Shown here piece by piece: positions 27,001-37,487 of a stretch of DNA of 64,000 nucleotides (positions within the stretch are counted from its first letter, which is position 1; every line of letters starts with the position of its first letter). The DNA is from Sialis fuliginosa. Its lineage: Eukaryota > Arthropoda > Insecta > Megaloptera > Sialidae. The notes beneath the pieces are model-generated. The model searched no databases. It saw only the letters and a program-made list of their open reading frames with translations, and had not been told where the DNA came from. Location: the NCBI GenBank assembly GCA_961205875.1, contig OY540818.1, positions 19,752,761 through 19,816,760 of the forward strand, given 5' to 3'. The position numbers and the translations under genes were made by a program.

Positions 27001-27797
27001 TTTTTGTTCGGATTTACTTGAAACTTAACATGAATAAATATTCTACAATACAAATAATGACCCACGTATTTCAATATTTTTTTATACGTGCCTAAATAGC
27101 CATTGAAGGGGTGAAAACCACCCTAAAAATTTGTACCGTGCATTTAAGAATTCATGTTGCCTTGGAAACAAACGAAATTACATTCAAATTATCAGATTAG
27201 TTATTCTAAAAATGTGTATTATATTATTGACATTAGGAAAAATATAAAACTAATATTCATAATACAAAGGTCAGTTTTATTTCTGACAAATTCCATTAAT
27301 ATTTTTTATATATGTATCTACATTATAATATTTAAAAAAATATTCACATAAACTATATGGGAACAATAAATAATTTGTATTAAATTATATATAGTCATAC
27401 TATGTTGGGAAGTTGGTTGTGTGGACCTAAGGGGTCGAACCCACTGCTTGTTTTTGATAAGATTTTTAGGCTAATTTTGAGAATTTTGTATATAAATTTT
27501 TTCGTGGTAAAGTTGAAAAAAAATTTAACAAAAAAAAAAAATGATTTCAGATGGCACAGGAATAACGGGATCAACGTAGTGATTTACGACGAAATGTTGT
27601 GCGCCGGATACAGACAAGGCGGACGAGACTCGTGCCAAGGAGATTCAGGAGGGCCGCTGATGCTACAACGTGCAGGAAGATGGTACCTCATCGGGATTGT
27701 CAGCGCTGGGTACAGCTGCGCCCAACCGGGACAACCGGGAATATACCACCGGATAGCGCACACTGTACAATGGCTATCCAGACAGATATCACTATAA
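15073..27797 (+). CDS. P1: secreted CLIP-like trypsin-type serine protease, six exons
   Basis: Exons: 15073-16687, 19890-20153, 21985-22096, 25116-25275, 26468-26712, 27551-27797; 880 aa, all junctions GT-AG with matching phases. The ATG at 15073 opens a signal peptide ([20 protein letters not shown]). A long Asn/Gln/Ser-rich, probably disordered region (about 25-540) follows. Next comes a six-cysteine CLIP-like module (C544, C551, C557, C568, C577, C578), then a trypsin domain activated at RR640|IVGG. The triad is H680 (TAGHC), D732 (DVAVL) and S831 (GDSGGP). D825 six residues before the serine predicts cleavage after Arg/Lys. It is probably an extracellular S1A protease zymogen acting in a cuticle, developmental or immune cascade; the pathway is not shown. 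From memory it resembles the Drosophila CG8170/CG8172 type; this was not checked. The exon 2 acceptor has almost no pyrimidine tract. Confidence 0.93.
16717..17211. mobile_element. MITE with GGGTCRA ends in P1 intron 1
   Basis: Starts GGGTCAACTGGGGAAAAAGT, 29 bp after the exon 1 donor, and ends CCCCGCTCGACCC, flanked by TATA. A second copy lies at 41531-42056 in intron 1 of P2, flanked by TA. TA target duplication suggests a Tc1/mariner-type non-autonomous element. No coding capacity. Confidence 0.75.
17212..19602. other. P1 intron 1, remainder
   Basis: AT-rich intronic DNA. No exon-like sequence or bounded repeat recognised. A short stretch near 17395-17455 is self-complementary ('tgttatctatggaattt' and 'aaatccatagataaca'). 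Confidence 0.5.
19611..19858. mobile_element. hAT-like MITE just before P1 exon 2
   Basis: A 248-bp element with terminal repeat CAGTGGCGTAGATAG and its complement CTATCTACGCCACTG. The flanking octamers are ctataata (19603-19610) and ttataata (19859-19866), seven of eight identical. An 8-bp duplication with CAGTGGCG ends is the hAT signature. It ends 31 bp before the exon 2 start, so it reshaped the acceptor region. Confidence 0.88.
20154..21984. other. P1 intron 2
   Basis: AT-rich intron without a recognised gene or bounded element. A run of C occurs near 20301. The donor is A|GTGAGT and the acceptor tgttctcag. Confidence 0.6.
22181..22325. repeat. Dispersed hairpin repeat with GAAACGTTGG module
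   Basis: Contains 'aagtcttgaggtttccgcgg', 'gatgtccactgcaatgtgtg', 'acgaaacgttgg' and 'cttacacccagaagccaa'. The same order occurs at 60826-61000, where the two ends are inverted copies of each other. A partial copy lies near 24992-25045 and another fragment near 47080. Probably a foldback-type mobile element of unknown class. Confidence 0.7.
22326..23088. other. P1 intron 3, unassigned part
   Basis: Contains 'gtttgtctgtctgtctgtct' and 'acagacagatagacatcat' near 22430-22600, reminiscent of retroelement tails. No exon is seen. Confidence 0.45.
23089..24183. mobile_element. Foldback element, GTAAATGCACAGTGCTTCCTC family
   Basis: About 1.1 kb with long terminal inverted repeats: left 'ctgccaagtaaatgcacagt', right its near-complement ending 'gcatttacttggcag'. 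Inverted matching extends inward ('ccgatagtgttt' against 'aacactatcgg'). The interior holds 'atcggttcagtggttcatga' and GACA repeats. Relatives lie at 30615-30880, 36345-36760, 37488-38106 and 61535-62200. No transposase is seen. Confidence 0.8.
24594..24991. mobile_element. MITE family A copy, reverse, truncated
   Basis: Starts AAGTACTGGCACCAGTTATG and runs in reverse relative to 28452-28901. It stops in the middle of the family sequence, where a fragment of the GAAACGTTGG hairpin repeat (ctggcttctgggcgtaagct type) begins. Confidence 0.75.
25743..26082. mobile_element. piggyBac-like MITE in P1 intron 4
   Basis: A 340-bp element with ends GGGGGCAGACCCAGTTTGGA and the complement of a near-identical sequence, placed exactly between TTAA at 25739-25742 and TTAA at 26083-26086. 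TTAA flanks with G/C-run ends are typical of piggyBac non-autonomous elements. Related single ends occur near 38210 and 44473. Confidence 0.8.
26713..27550. other. P1 intron 5
   Basis: Contains a dispersed segment near 26870-27350 ('ccattgaaggggtgaaaacc') also present in degenerate form near 8100-8240. No exon is visible until the acceptor atgatttcag before 27551. Confidence 0.55.
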
Positions 27798-28209
27798 AAT
27801 GATAAACAATCCGTACCCCCGAGTTACGTCTCTTGTTCGCATTTACGTACATATTACATACCTGAAAACAGATATCACTATAAAATGATAAACAATCCGT
27901 ACCCCCGAGTTACGTCTCTTGTTCGCATTTACGTACATATCCATACCTGAAAACAGATATCACTATAAAATGATGAACAATCCGTACCTCCGAGTTACGT
28001 CTCTTATTCGCATTTACGTACATATCCATACCTGAAAACAGATATCACTATAAAATGATAAACAATCCGTACCCCCGAGTTACGTCTCCTGTTCGCATTT
28101 ACGTACATATTACATACCTGAAAACAGATATCACTATAAAATGATAAACAATCCGTACCCCCGAGTTACGTCTCCTGTTCGCATTTACGTACATATTCCA
28201 TACCTGAAA
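27782..28209 (+). repeat. 85/86-bp tandem repeat including the P1 stop codon, five copies
   Basis: 'acagatatcactataaaatg' occurs at 27782, 27868, 27953, 28038 and 28124 (periods 86, 85, 85, 86). The first unit contains the last P1 codons (Q-I-S-L) and the TAA, so the coding end lies inside the first copy and the next four copies would lie in the 3' untranslated region. Copies differ at only a few bases, which suggests recent expansion. Confidence 0.95.
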
Positions 28210-28451
28210 TTGTGGTTCAAAATATCAAAGCATATCCATATTAAATGATCTATAAGTGCAGGCAAAAGTGGTATAAATAATATTTTTGTATATTCTACTT
28301 TTAGGTCAACGATTTCCTTATGATTTAGAGTTTTAGAGATTATTATTTCACTTTTAAATCGAATTTTCAAATATATTGAAACACAAAATCTGAAATATCT
28401 CAAAACTTTAATATGTGGATATTTATTTTGAATTTAAAAAATATATCTATA

Positions 28452-28901
28452 AGGTACTGGCACCAGTCTTGGCTATGACCTCAGTAATATTTGATTACTA
28501 CCATTTCTGAATATTAATCTATATACATTTAACTGTCTTACAGCGTGATTTGATGACATGAGGCCAATAGGTGTCAAAATGGTGGATATTTAAACTAATT
28601 ATTAGTATAATTATTATATTATCATAGAAACTGCTTTACATTGTTTCAAATTTGACGATTCTTTCTTTTATATCTTATGTGTCGTAGTACTTATCGTTAG
28701 CAAGTGTCCATCACTGCGTGCTCGTTACTGGTTTTACTTTATCCATTACTGGAAGAAAAAAAACATAAACAAAATAAAAGGCTATAATTTAAAAAACAAT
28801 TTTGCGGACTTTGGTAATTAAATTGATTAAATCAAGAGTCGAGAGAATCACAAAAACAGTAAACCTTGCTCTTATAGCAGCCATAACTGGTGCCAGTACC
28901 T
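28452..28901. mobile_element. MITE family A, full-length reference copy
   Basis: A 450-bp element with termini AGGTACTGGCACCAGT and ACTGGTGCCAGTACCT, flanked by TA on both sides (TATA possible). No coding capacity. This is the most frequent element in the window; other copies lie at 2967-4263, 6228-6940, 10776-11318, 24594-24991, 40597-40733, 50460-50867 and 63157-63566. Confidence 0.9.
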
Positions 28902-30614
28902 TATAATTTTTTAATCGGTGATAAAAAAATCAGTAAGAATTTTCATGAATAATAAAATTGATTAATAGTTGTAAAGAATTCCACTAACGACAAATGACAG
29001 ATGCATAAAATAAATATTAATTAAAGAAAAGTTCCTTAACATTTATTTTCAAGGTGTATCAAATTGATCTGTCTTCAGACTGCAAAGGTGTGGCGCGAGT
29101 TTATTAAATACATATATAAAATTTACTGGCGCCAAGAAGAAAGTTTAAATATATATAATAGCAAAATGCAGTAGTATGCATATATATGTATATATATAAT
29201 ATAATATATATATATATACAATATTTTTTACTTACAATTAATTTCAGTAGTGTGAAATATTGAAATATAAGAGAAACCTGTTTCCAAATGAAGATACAAA
29301 ATAAAAATAGATTTTTGCATTTAAATTAAATGTAAGGTATACTTATTTAATTTATTTGTGTGGTTTTTGTTAAATGGATATTTTTTTAGTTTTATTAATA
29401 CACATGGGCGTCTTCCTCTTGTTTTTTGGAGAGGGGTAAGTTTTAATAATAAAAAAGCAGTAATAAAAAATGATTTTTTTTATATCAAGTCCTCTCTGGG
29501 TATATTTTCGTGGACGCCTATGTTGATAATACAGATTTTTGCTAAGCGTACTGTGATTTTAATAAAGTATTTATTTTTGTATGATATAAAAAACACATTT
29601 TCTAATTGATCTTTTTAAGTATCAAAAAATTGTAATTTCGTATTTCTTTCAATTTTTTTGTAGAATCGATGATTGACTGTAATAGAATAATAAAAAAGTG
29701 TTTGAATTTCAATACAAAAAAATCATGAGTAAACAAAAATATCAAAAAGTTTATCAAAAATCCACTAATTTTAATTTATAATAAATAAAGATCGACTAAA
29801 ATAAGTGATATAAAAAAATAAAGGATTAGTCAAAAGTAAGGATCAGTGAAAAAAATGTGGGCCCCATTTAAAACAAAAATTCGTTTTTGAAAAAAAAATT
29901 AAATAATTAATTTTATAAAATTGGGGCCCTTATTTACCTACCTACTGTTTAATGCGGCACTGGTAAGGACCCAGCAATTGATTTGCCGCTATATCTAAAA
30001 GATACGAAAAAACAAAAATGGGAAATTCAATAAAAATATTTATTTTTTTACTTTTGAGTAATTCTAATGTAATTTACGTTATTATTAAAATAATATAATT
30101 AATTTACTAGTCTGTTTAAAAAAAACTATATTTTGGTTGAAACATAGGCAACCAATCTTGAATTCCAGTGATAAACGTGTATATATATATTTAAATATAC
30201 TTTAGAAAGCGAAAATACGAACTCATAAAAATATTTTTTATGTAGGTATTAAAAAACATTGTCGCTTTTTTTGTACTGCTTTGGTAGAAAATATTTAATA
30301 ATACTTAATTATGTATAATTTAGAAATACAAATCTCTTGTTGTTGACTAGTTTTTATATAATTTAATAAATTTTTCTATTGTTTAAAGTTTTTTTTTACT
30401 AGTAGCTGGTAATAAACTAATTTTCTATAAGAAAAGTTTTTTAAAGTACACTTGATGCATGGTTCCTACATCCTATCATGCCCCCCCCCCCCCCCCCCCC
30501 CCTAAGTTATAATTGTTGGCAGGCCCTCTAAAAAAAATTGACCAGGTTCTTTTTCGACCTTTCAATAAGAAAAATATGTATCTCATAGAAAAGCACTGTT
30601 AGACCCCCCCCCTC
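28902..30614. other. Intergenic stretch without a gene
   Basis: AT-rich DNA with AT microsatellites near 29180-29220. A weak inverted pair (catgggcgtc near 29403, gacgcctatg near 29513) may mark a tiny MITE. A run of 22 C lies near 30481-30502. Confidence 0.45.
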
Positions 30615-30880
30615 TTTCTTTAAACCGTCCTCAAGGCAGACCCAACCATCAGACCAAGTTTCAACAATATCGGTTCAGTGGTTCATGAGTTATGCGTGTG
30701 ACAAGGATTCAGGGGACAGACGGACAGACAGACACAGAATGAAAACTGTTTGCGTTGACGTGAAACGGATAAATCAATTTAAAATTTTGAAATCGGAGAA
30801 CATTTTTTATTGTCTCAATCTGAAACGATCACAAAGCTTCTCGTATCTTCGATATTGCGAGAAGCATATAAAATTCAAAT
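30615..30880. repeat. Fragment of the GTAAATGCACAGTGC foldback family
   Basis: Matches the interior of 23089-24183: 'ccgtcctcaaggcagaccca', 'atcggttcagtggttcatga', GACAGAC repeats and 'acgatcacaaagcttctcgt'. The terminal inverted repeats are missing. Confidence 0.7.
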
Positions 30881-30968
30881 TCATAAAACTAGATTAAATT
30901 TAATAATGAAGTTATATGCTTTCAAACAAGAGAAGTATTTTATACTGTAAATGAAACACTATACAAAT

Positions 30969-31068
30969 GCAATGATCAGCTTATATAGAATACACCCGTT
31001 CTGTATATGCACAGAAGTTAAGCAGTATCAGGCAAAGACAAGTGTTGGATGGGTGACCGACCGGGCTG
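30969..31068 (+). pseudogene. 5S rRNA-like pseudogene or 5S-derived SINE head
   Basis: The order gaatacaccyg..., 'agaagttaagca' and 'ggatgggtgaccg' is the characteristic core of animal 5S rRNA, including the internal promoter region. Positions between are substituted and the 3' stem does not pair with the 5' end, so it is not an intact 5S gene. It could be a 5S-derived SINE. It lies about 100 bp before the 160-bp satellite. Confidence 0.7.
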
Positions 31069-31164
31069 GTTTTATTTTATTATTATTATTGGGAGATCGT
31101 TAATATGTAAAGGTATTTAGTACATTGAACTTTGTGATTCGAAACTAAACTTTAATAAAGAATG

Positions 31165-32455
31165 TGTACTGGCGCCGCGGCGTGGGAAGAAATATTTGTG
31201 AAGGACGCGGCGCTTAAATAATAAACAAATTAAGTAAAAAATTCCAAAATAGGGGGAGGAACGCCAGGAGACACGTGCACATCGTGAGAAACACCGGCGC
31301 TTCTATCGTAGCATCGCAATGAATGTATACAGAGAAAATCATGAGGAATGCCGGGCGTCCATAGCGTGGGAAAAATGCACTGTGTTGACTTAAATACATA
31401 GGGTTTCTAACATGCGCCGGGAGACACGCGCCAATCGTGAGAAGCACCGACGCGGCGGGCGTGGGAATAAATATTTGTGAAGGACGCGGGCGCTTAAATA
31501 ATAAACAAATTAAGTAAAAAATTCCACAATAGGGGGAGGAACGCCGGGAGACACGCGCCAATCGTGAGAAGCACCGACGCTTCTATAGCAGCATCGCAAT
31601 GAATGTATACTGGAAAAATCATGAGGAATGCCGGGCGCCCATAGCGTGGGAAAAATGTACTGTGTTGACTTAAATACATACAACATAGGGTTTCTAGCAT
31701 GCGCCGGGAGACACGCGCCCATCGTGAGAAGCACCGGCGCTTCTATCGTAGCATCGCAATGAATGTATACAGAGAAAATCATGAGGAATGCCGGGCGCCC
31801 ATAGCGTGGGAAAAATGTACTGTGTTGACTTAAATACATACAACATAGGGTTTCTAGCATGCGCCGGGAGACACGCGCCCATCGTGAGAAGCACCGACGC
31901 TTCTATCGTAGCATCGCAATGAATGTATACAGAGAAAATCATGAGGAATGCCGGGCGCCCATAGCGTGGGAAAAATGTACTGTGTTGACTTAAATACATA
32001 CAACATAGGGTTTCTAGCATGCGCCGGGAGACACGCGCCCATCGTGAGAAGCACCGACGCTTCTATCGTAGCATCGCAATGAATGTATACAGAGAAAATC
32101 ATGAGGAATGCCGGGCGCCCATAGCGTGGGAAAAATGTACTGTGTTGACTTAAATACATACAACATAGGGTTTCTAGCATGCGCCGGGAGACACGCGCCC
32201 ATCGTGAGAAGCACCGACGCTTCTATCGTAGCATCGCAATGAATGTATACAGAGAAAATCATGAGGAATGCCGGGCGCCCATAGCGTGGGAAAAATGTAC
32301 TGTGTTGACTTAAATACATACAACATAGGGTTTCTAGCATGCGCCGGGAGACACGCGCCCATCGTGAGAAGCACCGACGCTTCTATAGCAGCATCGCAAT
32401 GAATGTATACTGGAAAAATCATGAGGAATGCCGGGCGCCCATAGCGTGGGAAAAT
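31165..32455. repeat. 160-bp GC-rich satellite array
   Basis: 'gcgccgggagacacgcg' recurs at 31701, 31861, 32021, 32181 and 32341, exactly 160 bp apart, nearly identical. The left part contains two longer variant units (about 280 bp apart) with an inserted 'aaattaagtaaaaaattcca' segment. Since 160 is not a multiple of three, the overlapping 108-residue frames on the minus strand change phase per unit, so I read this as non-coding satellite. Confidence 0.92.
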
Positions 32456-32849
32456 TCACTGTTGTGACTGTAATTTGCAGAAAAATTCCAATATATGAAA
32501 ATAAAAAATAAAAATCTTTTGGCTATTGATAATAATTTTTTTTAAATTTATTTAAGGCAGAACCGGACTGGTCCTACCCTTTCAATTTTAAAGGGCATTT
32601 TTTTTTTCAGTTAACTAATTCGATGCAAGAAAATCATTATAGAACATATTTCTTTGTATTGACCCCAGTAGCGCAGTAACGGGGACGACGACGACGACCC
32701 CCCCCCCCCCAACCGGAATATTCAGTGGTCTAAAAAAACGTATGTTTTGAGAAAACATCAGTTCAAAATACCTTCAAAAATAATACATAGTATGTATGTC
32801 TCAACCATGACGCCATGTAATAAGTATATAATAATATTTATAAATAAAA
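32456..32849. other. Spacer between satellite and palindrome
   Basis: No gene. Contains a run of C near 32699 and AT-rich sequence. Confidence 0.5.
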
Positions 32850-32882
32850 GGTAAGTAATGTTAAATTATACAATATTTTATA

Positions 32883-33000
32883 ACCTGTGTAGATAAATAG
32901 GTAACAAATAACTAATTAAGAGCATCTATGTAGATAAATAGATGTTATAAATTCAGTAAGTTAACAAACATGTATGTTATACCTGTGTAGATAAACAGGT
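32883..33000 (+). repeat. Left set of three GTAGATAAA hairpin boxes
   Basis: Boxes at 32883-32902, 32924-32943 and 32981-33000 (third: ACCTGTGTAGATAAACAGGT). Each has five-base arms that can pair around the core. The arm sequence differs between boxes (ACCTG/CAGGT against ATCTA/TAGAT) while pairing is largely kept. Confidence 0.85.
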
Positions 33001-35292
33001 ACACATATTATCAAATACTAAGCAACTAAATAATATATTATTTATATCTATATTAGAAAAAATATTTGAAAAAAATTTGGATTAGTCGGAATAGCATCTG
33101 AAACAAATATTGAAATTAGAAGGTACATGTGGTGCCATCTACTAAAAATAGCTTGAACGAACAACTTTTTGAATGTTCAAGTTTGTCCCGCTAGATGGTG
33201 CCACATGAACCTTTTAAATTTCAATAATTTTTTCAGATGCCATTTCGACTAAGTCAAATCTTTTGTCGAGTTAGAGCCGCTATCGTATGTATTAGGACAA
33301 CCTGAGTCCAAAAATGTATATAAAAAGTTTCGCTCGGATCGATGAAACTGTTTTTTATCAACATTTGTCTAAAAAATTTGCTTGAAATTTTTAACAAACA
33401 AAGGTATTTTAATCTGGTGTTATATATGATATCAGCGTGTCCTTTTACATATGATGGCGTGCATAATATTTTCAAATTCAAAATGGGTGTATCAAATAAA
33501 GTACTGAAAAACACATCCTTATTGAATTTGAAAATAATTAACACGCCATCGTATGTATTATGACTCGCTGATAACATAAATGATAATAGATTTTAAATCA
33601 ATTCACTGGTTCAAATTTTGATGAAATTTTTTAAAACAAAAGTTGATAAAAAACCATGTTATCGATCCGAGCGCAACTTTTTATGGGCATATTTGGAATC
33701 AGGGTGCCCTAATACATACGATAGCGTCTCTAACTCGCCAAAAAATTTTTTTTCCAAAAAAGAAGCAAGGCTATAGTATGGCTTAAAAAACACCCGAAAA
33801 ACACTTTTTTCGATTTTCAAATAATTAGATACGTTATCGCATGTAAAGGGATATGCTAATTCGACAATTTTGATCTGTTGTGAAATTCATCAAAGGGTTC
33901 AAAAGTTACAGCCATTTTACGACGAAAAATTGATAAAAAACGGTGATAGGGGTCCGAGCGGAACTTTTTATCAACATTTTTGGAATCACCATGTTGTTAT
34001 ACATACGATAGCGTGCCTAACTCGACAAAAAAAAATTTGATGCTATGACGTAACATGACGGCATCTCCACCATATATACAGAATAAAATATTTTTTGATT
34101 TTTTTGTATTCCTTATTCAAAAATACCAAATATATATTATTTTTGTATATTTTTATAAATGGTGAAGGCGCCGTCATGTTACGTCATCGCTACAAATTTT
34201 TTTTTGTCGAGTTAGACACGCTATCGTATGTATAACAGCATGGTGATTCCAAAAATGTTGATAAAAAGTTCCGCTCGGACCCCTATCACCGTTTTTTATC
34301 AATTTTTCGTCGTAAAATGGCTGTAACTTTTGAACCCTTTGATGAATTTCACAACAGATCAAAATTGTCGAATTAGCATATCCCTTTACATGCGATAACG
34401 TATCTAATTATTTGAAAATCGAAAAAAGTGTTTTTCGGGTGTTTTTTAAGCCATACTATAGCCTTGCTTCTTTTTTGGAAAAAAATTTTTTTGGCGAGTT
34501 AGAGACGCTATCGTATGTATTAGGGCACCCTGATTCCAAATATGCCCATCAAAAGTTGCGCTCAGATCGATAACACGGTTTTTTATCAACTTTTGTCTTA
34601 AAAAATTTCATCAAATTTTGAACCAGTGAATTGATTTAAAATGTATTATCATTTATGTTATCAGCGCGTCATATAACATACGATGGCATGTCAATTACTT
34701 TCAAATTCAATAAGGATGTGTTTTTGAATACGGTAATTGATATACCCATTTTGAATTTGAAATTATTATACACGCCATCGTATCTAAAAGGACACCCTGA
34801 TATCATATATTACACCAGATTAAATTTCCTTCATTTGTTAAAAATTTCCAGCAAATTTTTTAGACAAATATTGATAAAAAACAGTTTTATCGATCCGAGC
34901 AAAACTTTTTATATGCATTTTTGAACTCAGGATGCCCTAATACATAAGATAGCGTCTCTAAATCGTCAAAAAAAAATTTCACTTACAATTAGTCGAAATG
35001 GCTTCTGAAAAAATATACATGTGGCACCATCAAGCAAAAACAGTTTGAACTAACAATATAAATTCAGCATGTTTTGATAGTTCAAGCCTTTCATGTTAGA
35101 TGGCGCCACATGTACTTTTCAAATTCCAATTTTATTTTCAGAAACCATTCCGACTAAGTCCAAATTTTTTTGTCGCTACCGTATGTATTAATTCTAAATT
35201 TGTTCATACGATGGCGTGTATAATACTTTCAAATTCAGGTATATTTTTCAGATAATTTATAAAACCTTAAACGCGATTTAATTTTTAAATAT

Positions 35293-35408
35293 ACCTGTTT
35301 ATCTACACAGGTATAACAGTCATATATGTGAACTCACTGAATTGATATCTATTTATCTACATAGATTCTCTTAATTTGTTTTATGTACATCTGTTTATCT
35401 ACACAGAT
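35293..35408 (-). repeat. Right set of three GTAGATAAA hairpin boxes
   Basis: Boxes at 35293-35312, 35347-35366 and 35389-35408 are inverted counterparts of the left set (first: ACCTGTTTATCTACACAGGT). The outermost uses ATCTG/CAGAT arms, a third pairing variant. Order and approximate spacing mirror the left set. Confidence 0.85.
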
Positions 35409-35789
35409 ATATAATATATATTGTAATTATACTTACCTAATATATGAGTTTTTTGTTCTTCATTTTTTGGCTAAACTATGAACTTTACAAAAAAATATTA
35501 AATGACAACTGTGTAGAAAATTTTATTGTCTATAATACTCTATAAAAGTGCCCGTACCGTCAAAAGTTACAGTGATTTTTTTTTGTTAAAATAATGTTAC
35601 TGAATAATATTCCATTAATTTTAAGACGAATTTTATTAATATTTTTTACTGTAATTCCTGAACGATTCAACGAAATAATTTAAACTTTTAATACGTAAAA
35701 GAAGATTATTAATGAACATTTTAAGTCCATTCCAAGTTTTGAGAGATTTATAATTTCGATTTTTTATTTGAAAAAGTAGTTTTTGTTAA

Positions 35790-35925
35790 TTATCTCGTAA
35801 AATATTGATTTTACATTAAAATGTTAAATGACAATCTTGTAGAGAATCAAATTCTCTACAATTTCTTTCATAGGCGTCGTTCTGTACGATCAATAGTTTA
35901 CGAGTTACAGTGCCGAAAAGTTTTT
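35790..35925 (-). repeat. Single divergent monomer of the 155-bp repeat
   Basis: In reverse orientation this matches the array at 38960-39605: 'cttgtagagaatcaaattct' and 'ggcgtcgttctgtacgatca'. It lies isolated next to the palindrome. Confidence 0.75.
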
Positions 35926-37487
35926 AAAAAGTAGGAAGAAAGTGTAGGGTTAAACATTTTTTAAATTTAACAAAATATATATATTTCTTAATCTACTGCA
36001 TTAATTATATAAAAGAGAAACCTCACTGCATATACACACACACATACATACTCGAACTGAGCGCATATAAATCAATCAAACAAAGATTTTTCCACCTACA
36101 AGTGCGAGATGACCTGATCGAGCTAAATCTAGAGCGGGGCTTTCTCGAACGTAGGTCACTCGAATAAAACGAACAACAACAATGTAGTGATGCTGCCAAC
36201 AATGAGTCTATGTCGTCTCAACTACAGTTACGTACGGACGGACACCAGGTGTTTCGTATACGGAAGTACTGTTAGTATCGGATCTTAGACATTTTATAGT
36301 GTGCATGGATATAGCATTCAATATATTAAAGTACGCAGAAAAAAAACAGTGTTTGCTCGTGCTAAATTCACCAAATTTAACAATTTAAATAAAAACCGTG
36401 ATCAGATAAATTGCCTAGCATTTAATTTTTATACAATTTTATTAAAAAATATTAGTTCGAAATTTTTCTTAATTTAATTTAATTTTTTGACAATTTCAAA
36501 AACGTCAAATTACATTTAATATATCAAAGTAAATACCAATTTTTTAAAACTCGATTTTTAAAAGCAAATTGAGATAAATCTGTGTAAGGGAATATTTTAC
36601 AACAAACGTTGTAGACCCATATTATAGGAAATTCAATGCTCTACAAAAAATATTCTATAAAATTTTCACGTAACATGTGTTGTTCTTGAGATATCTTGTA
36701 AAAATAAATATTTTGGGATGTCACACCTCCCCCTTACACACGATTTAAAAAAAAATTGAGATATAGATTTTGATTGATATATCCTGACTATTTTCGCAAT
36801 GATGTCTGTCTGTAAACGATTTAACCCAAAAATACAGACAGACACGAAGGAATTTTTTTTTACCTGAAATGGAAAATATCAAGTACATTTTGAATGATTT
36901 TTTTCGCAAAAAAGTATAGTCAATTTTACTATGATCTATAATTACCCTTAATACACCTCTGTCCTAACATTCACTAGCAGTCGTATTTATTTATATTACA
37001 CCCAGCCTACTACAGATGTATACATATTAAGTATACATACATATTAGTTACTTAAATAAAGAATGAAAGGTCCATTCGACCTATCCTATACATAGTCGCA
37101 AGTGCGTCAACCTACTGTTCCACATTTCACTACTTCCATCTCTCTCTGGCTTGATACATGCAGTCATATGTAAGACGGAAATAGCGATATATAGACTAAA
37201 GTCAAATAACATACTCAAGTTGAACAATTACTTAAGGCTTACATTGACTCAGTGAACGCAAAGCGTTCAACAATAAAATAAATGTGGGAAGTAATATAAA
37301 GAAATATTAACCGCGGAAGCCTGAGTTTGTGTTACATTTTGATGTATGCTTAAAAATATAGTTTGAAATAAAAAAGTGGCTTAGTTTTTTGTGTATATGA
37401 GGATTTTAATTCTATTTTAAATAGGTATGTATTTTTTAATTATTCTTAAAGAAAATATTAATAACAGAAATAAGATACTTAAGTAAT
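35926..37487. other. Intergenic stretch with a foldback-family fragment
   Basis: At 36345-36760 is a fragment of the GTAAATGCACAGTGC foldback family (gctcgtgctaaattcacca and later 'acatgtgttgttcttgagat'). At about 36040-36330 and 37080-37330 are segments of more balanced composition, without a frame or domain I can support; distal P2 promoter or non-coding exon is possible. Confidence 0.45.

Larger units (their letters stand above)
32850..35438. repeat. Giant nested palindrome, 2.6 kb
   Basis: The left half (32850 to about 34110) reappears as its complement in the right half (about 34120 to 35438). The inner 135 bp of the arms (33900-34030 against 34200-34330) differ at about two positions; the outer arms are more divergent. 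Each arm contains smaller hairpins, for example 33085-33250 and 33420-33590. A motif of the form CGCNATCGTATGTA recurs about a dozen times in alternating orientation. Three 20-bp boxes with core GTAGATAAA lie near each end. No protein is encoded; small ORFs here are mirror images. Probably a large foldback transposon or an amplified inverted duplication. Confidence 0.9.

Noticed and set aside
27402-27550. N-terminal part of the open frame preceding P1 exon 6
   Set aside because: It is AT-rich intron ending in a standard acceptor; the protein alignment starts exactly at 27551.
30481-30502. Long C-run as a functional G-quadruplex
   Set aside because: Several such runs occur in the window; they may be partly sequencing or assembly artefacts, and nothing nearby suggests function.
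31214-32422. Overlapping 68-116-residue frames on the minus strand with repeating sequence
   Set aside because: They lie in a 160-bp tandem satellite whose period is not a multiple of three, so the same DNA is read in changing phase; there is no start or splice context common to them.
33254-34924. Small ORFs on both strands that look similar to each other
   Set aside because: They are mirror images produced by the palindrome arms, without domains.
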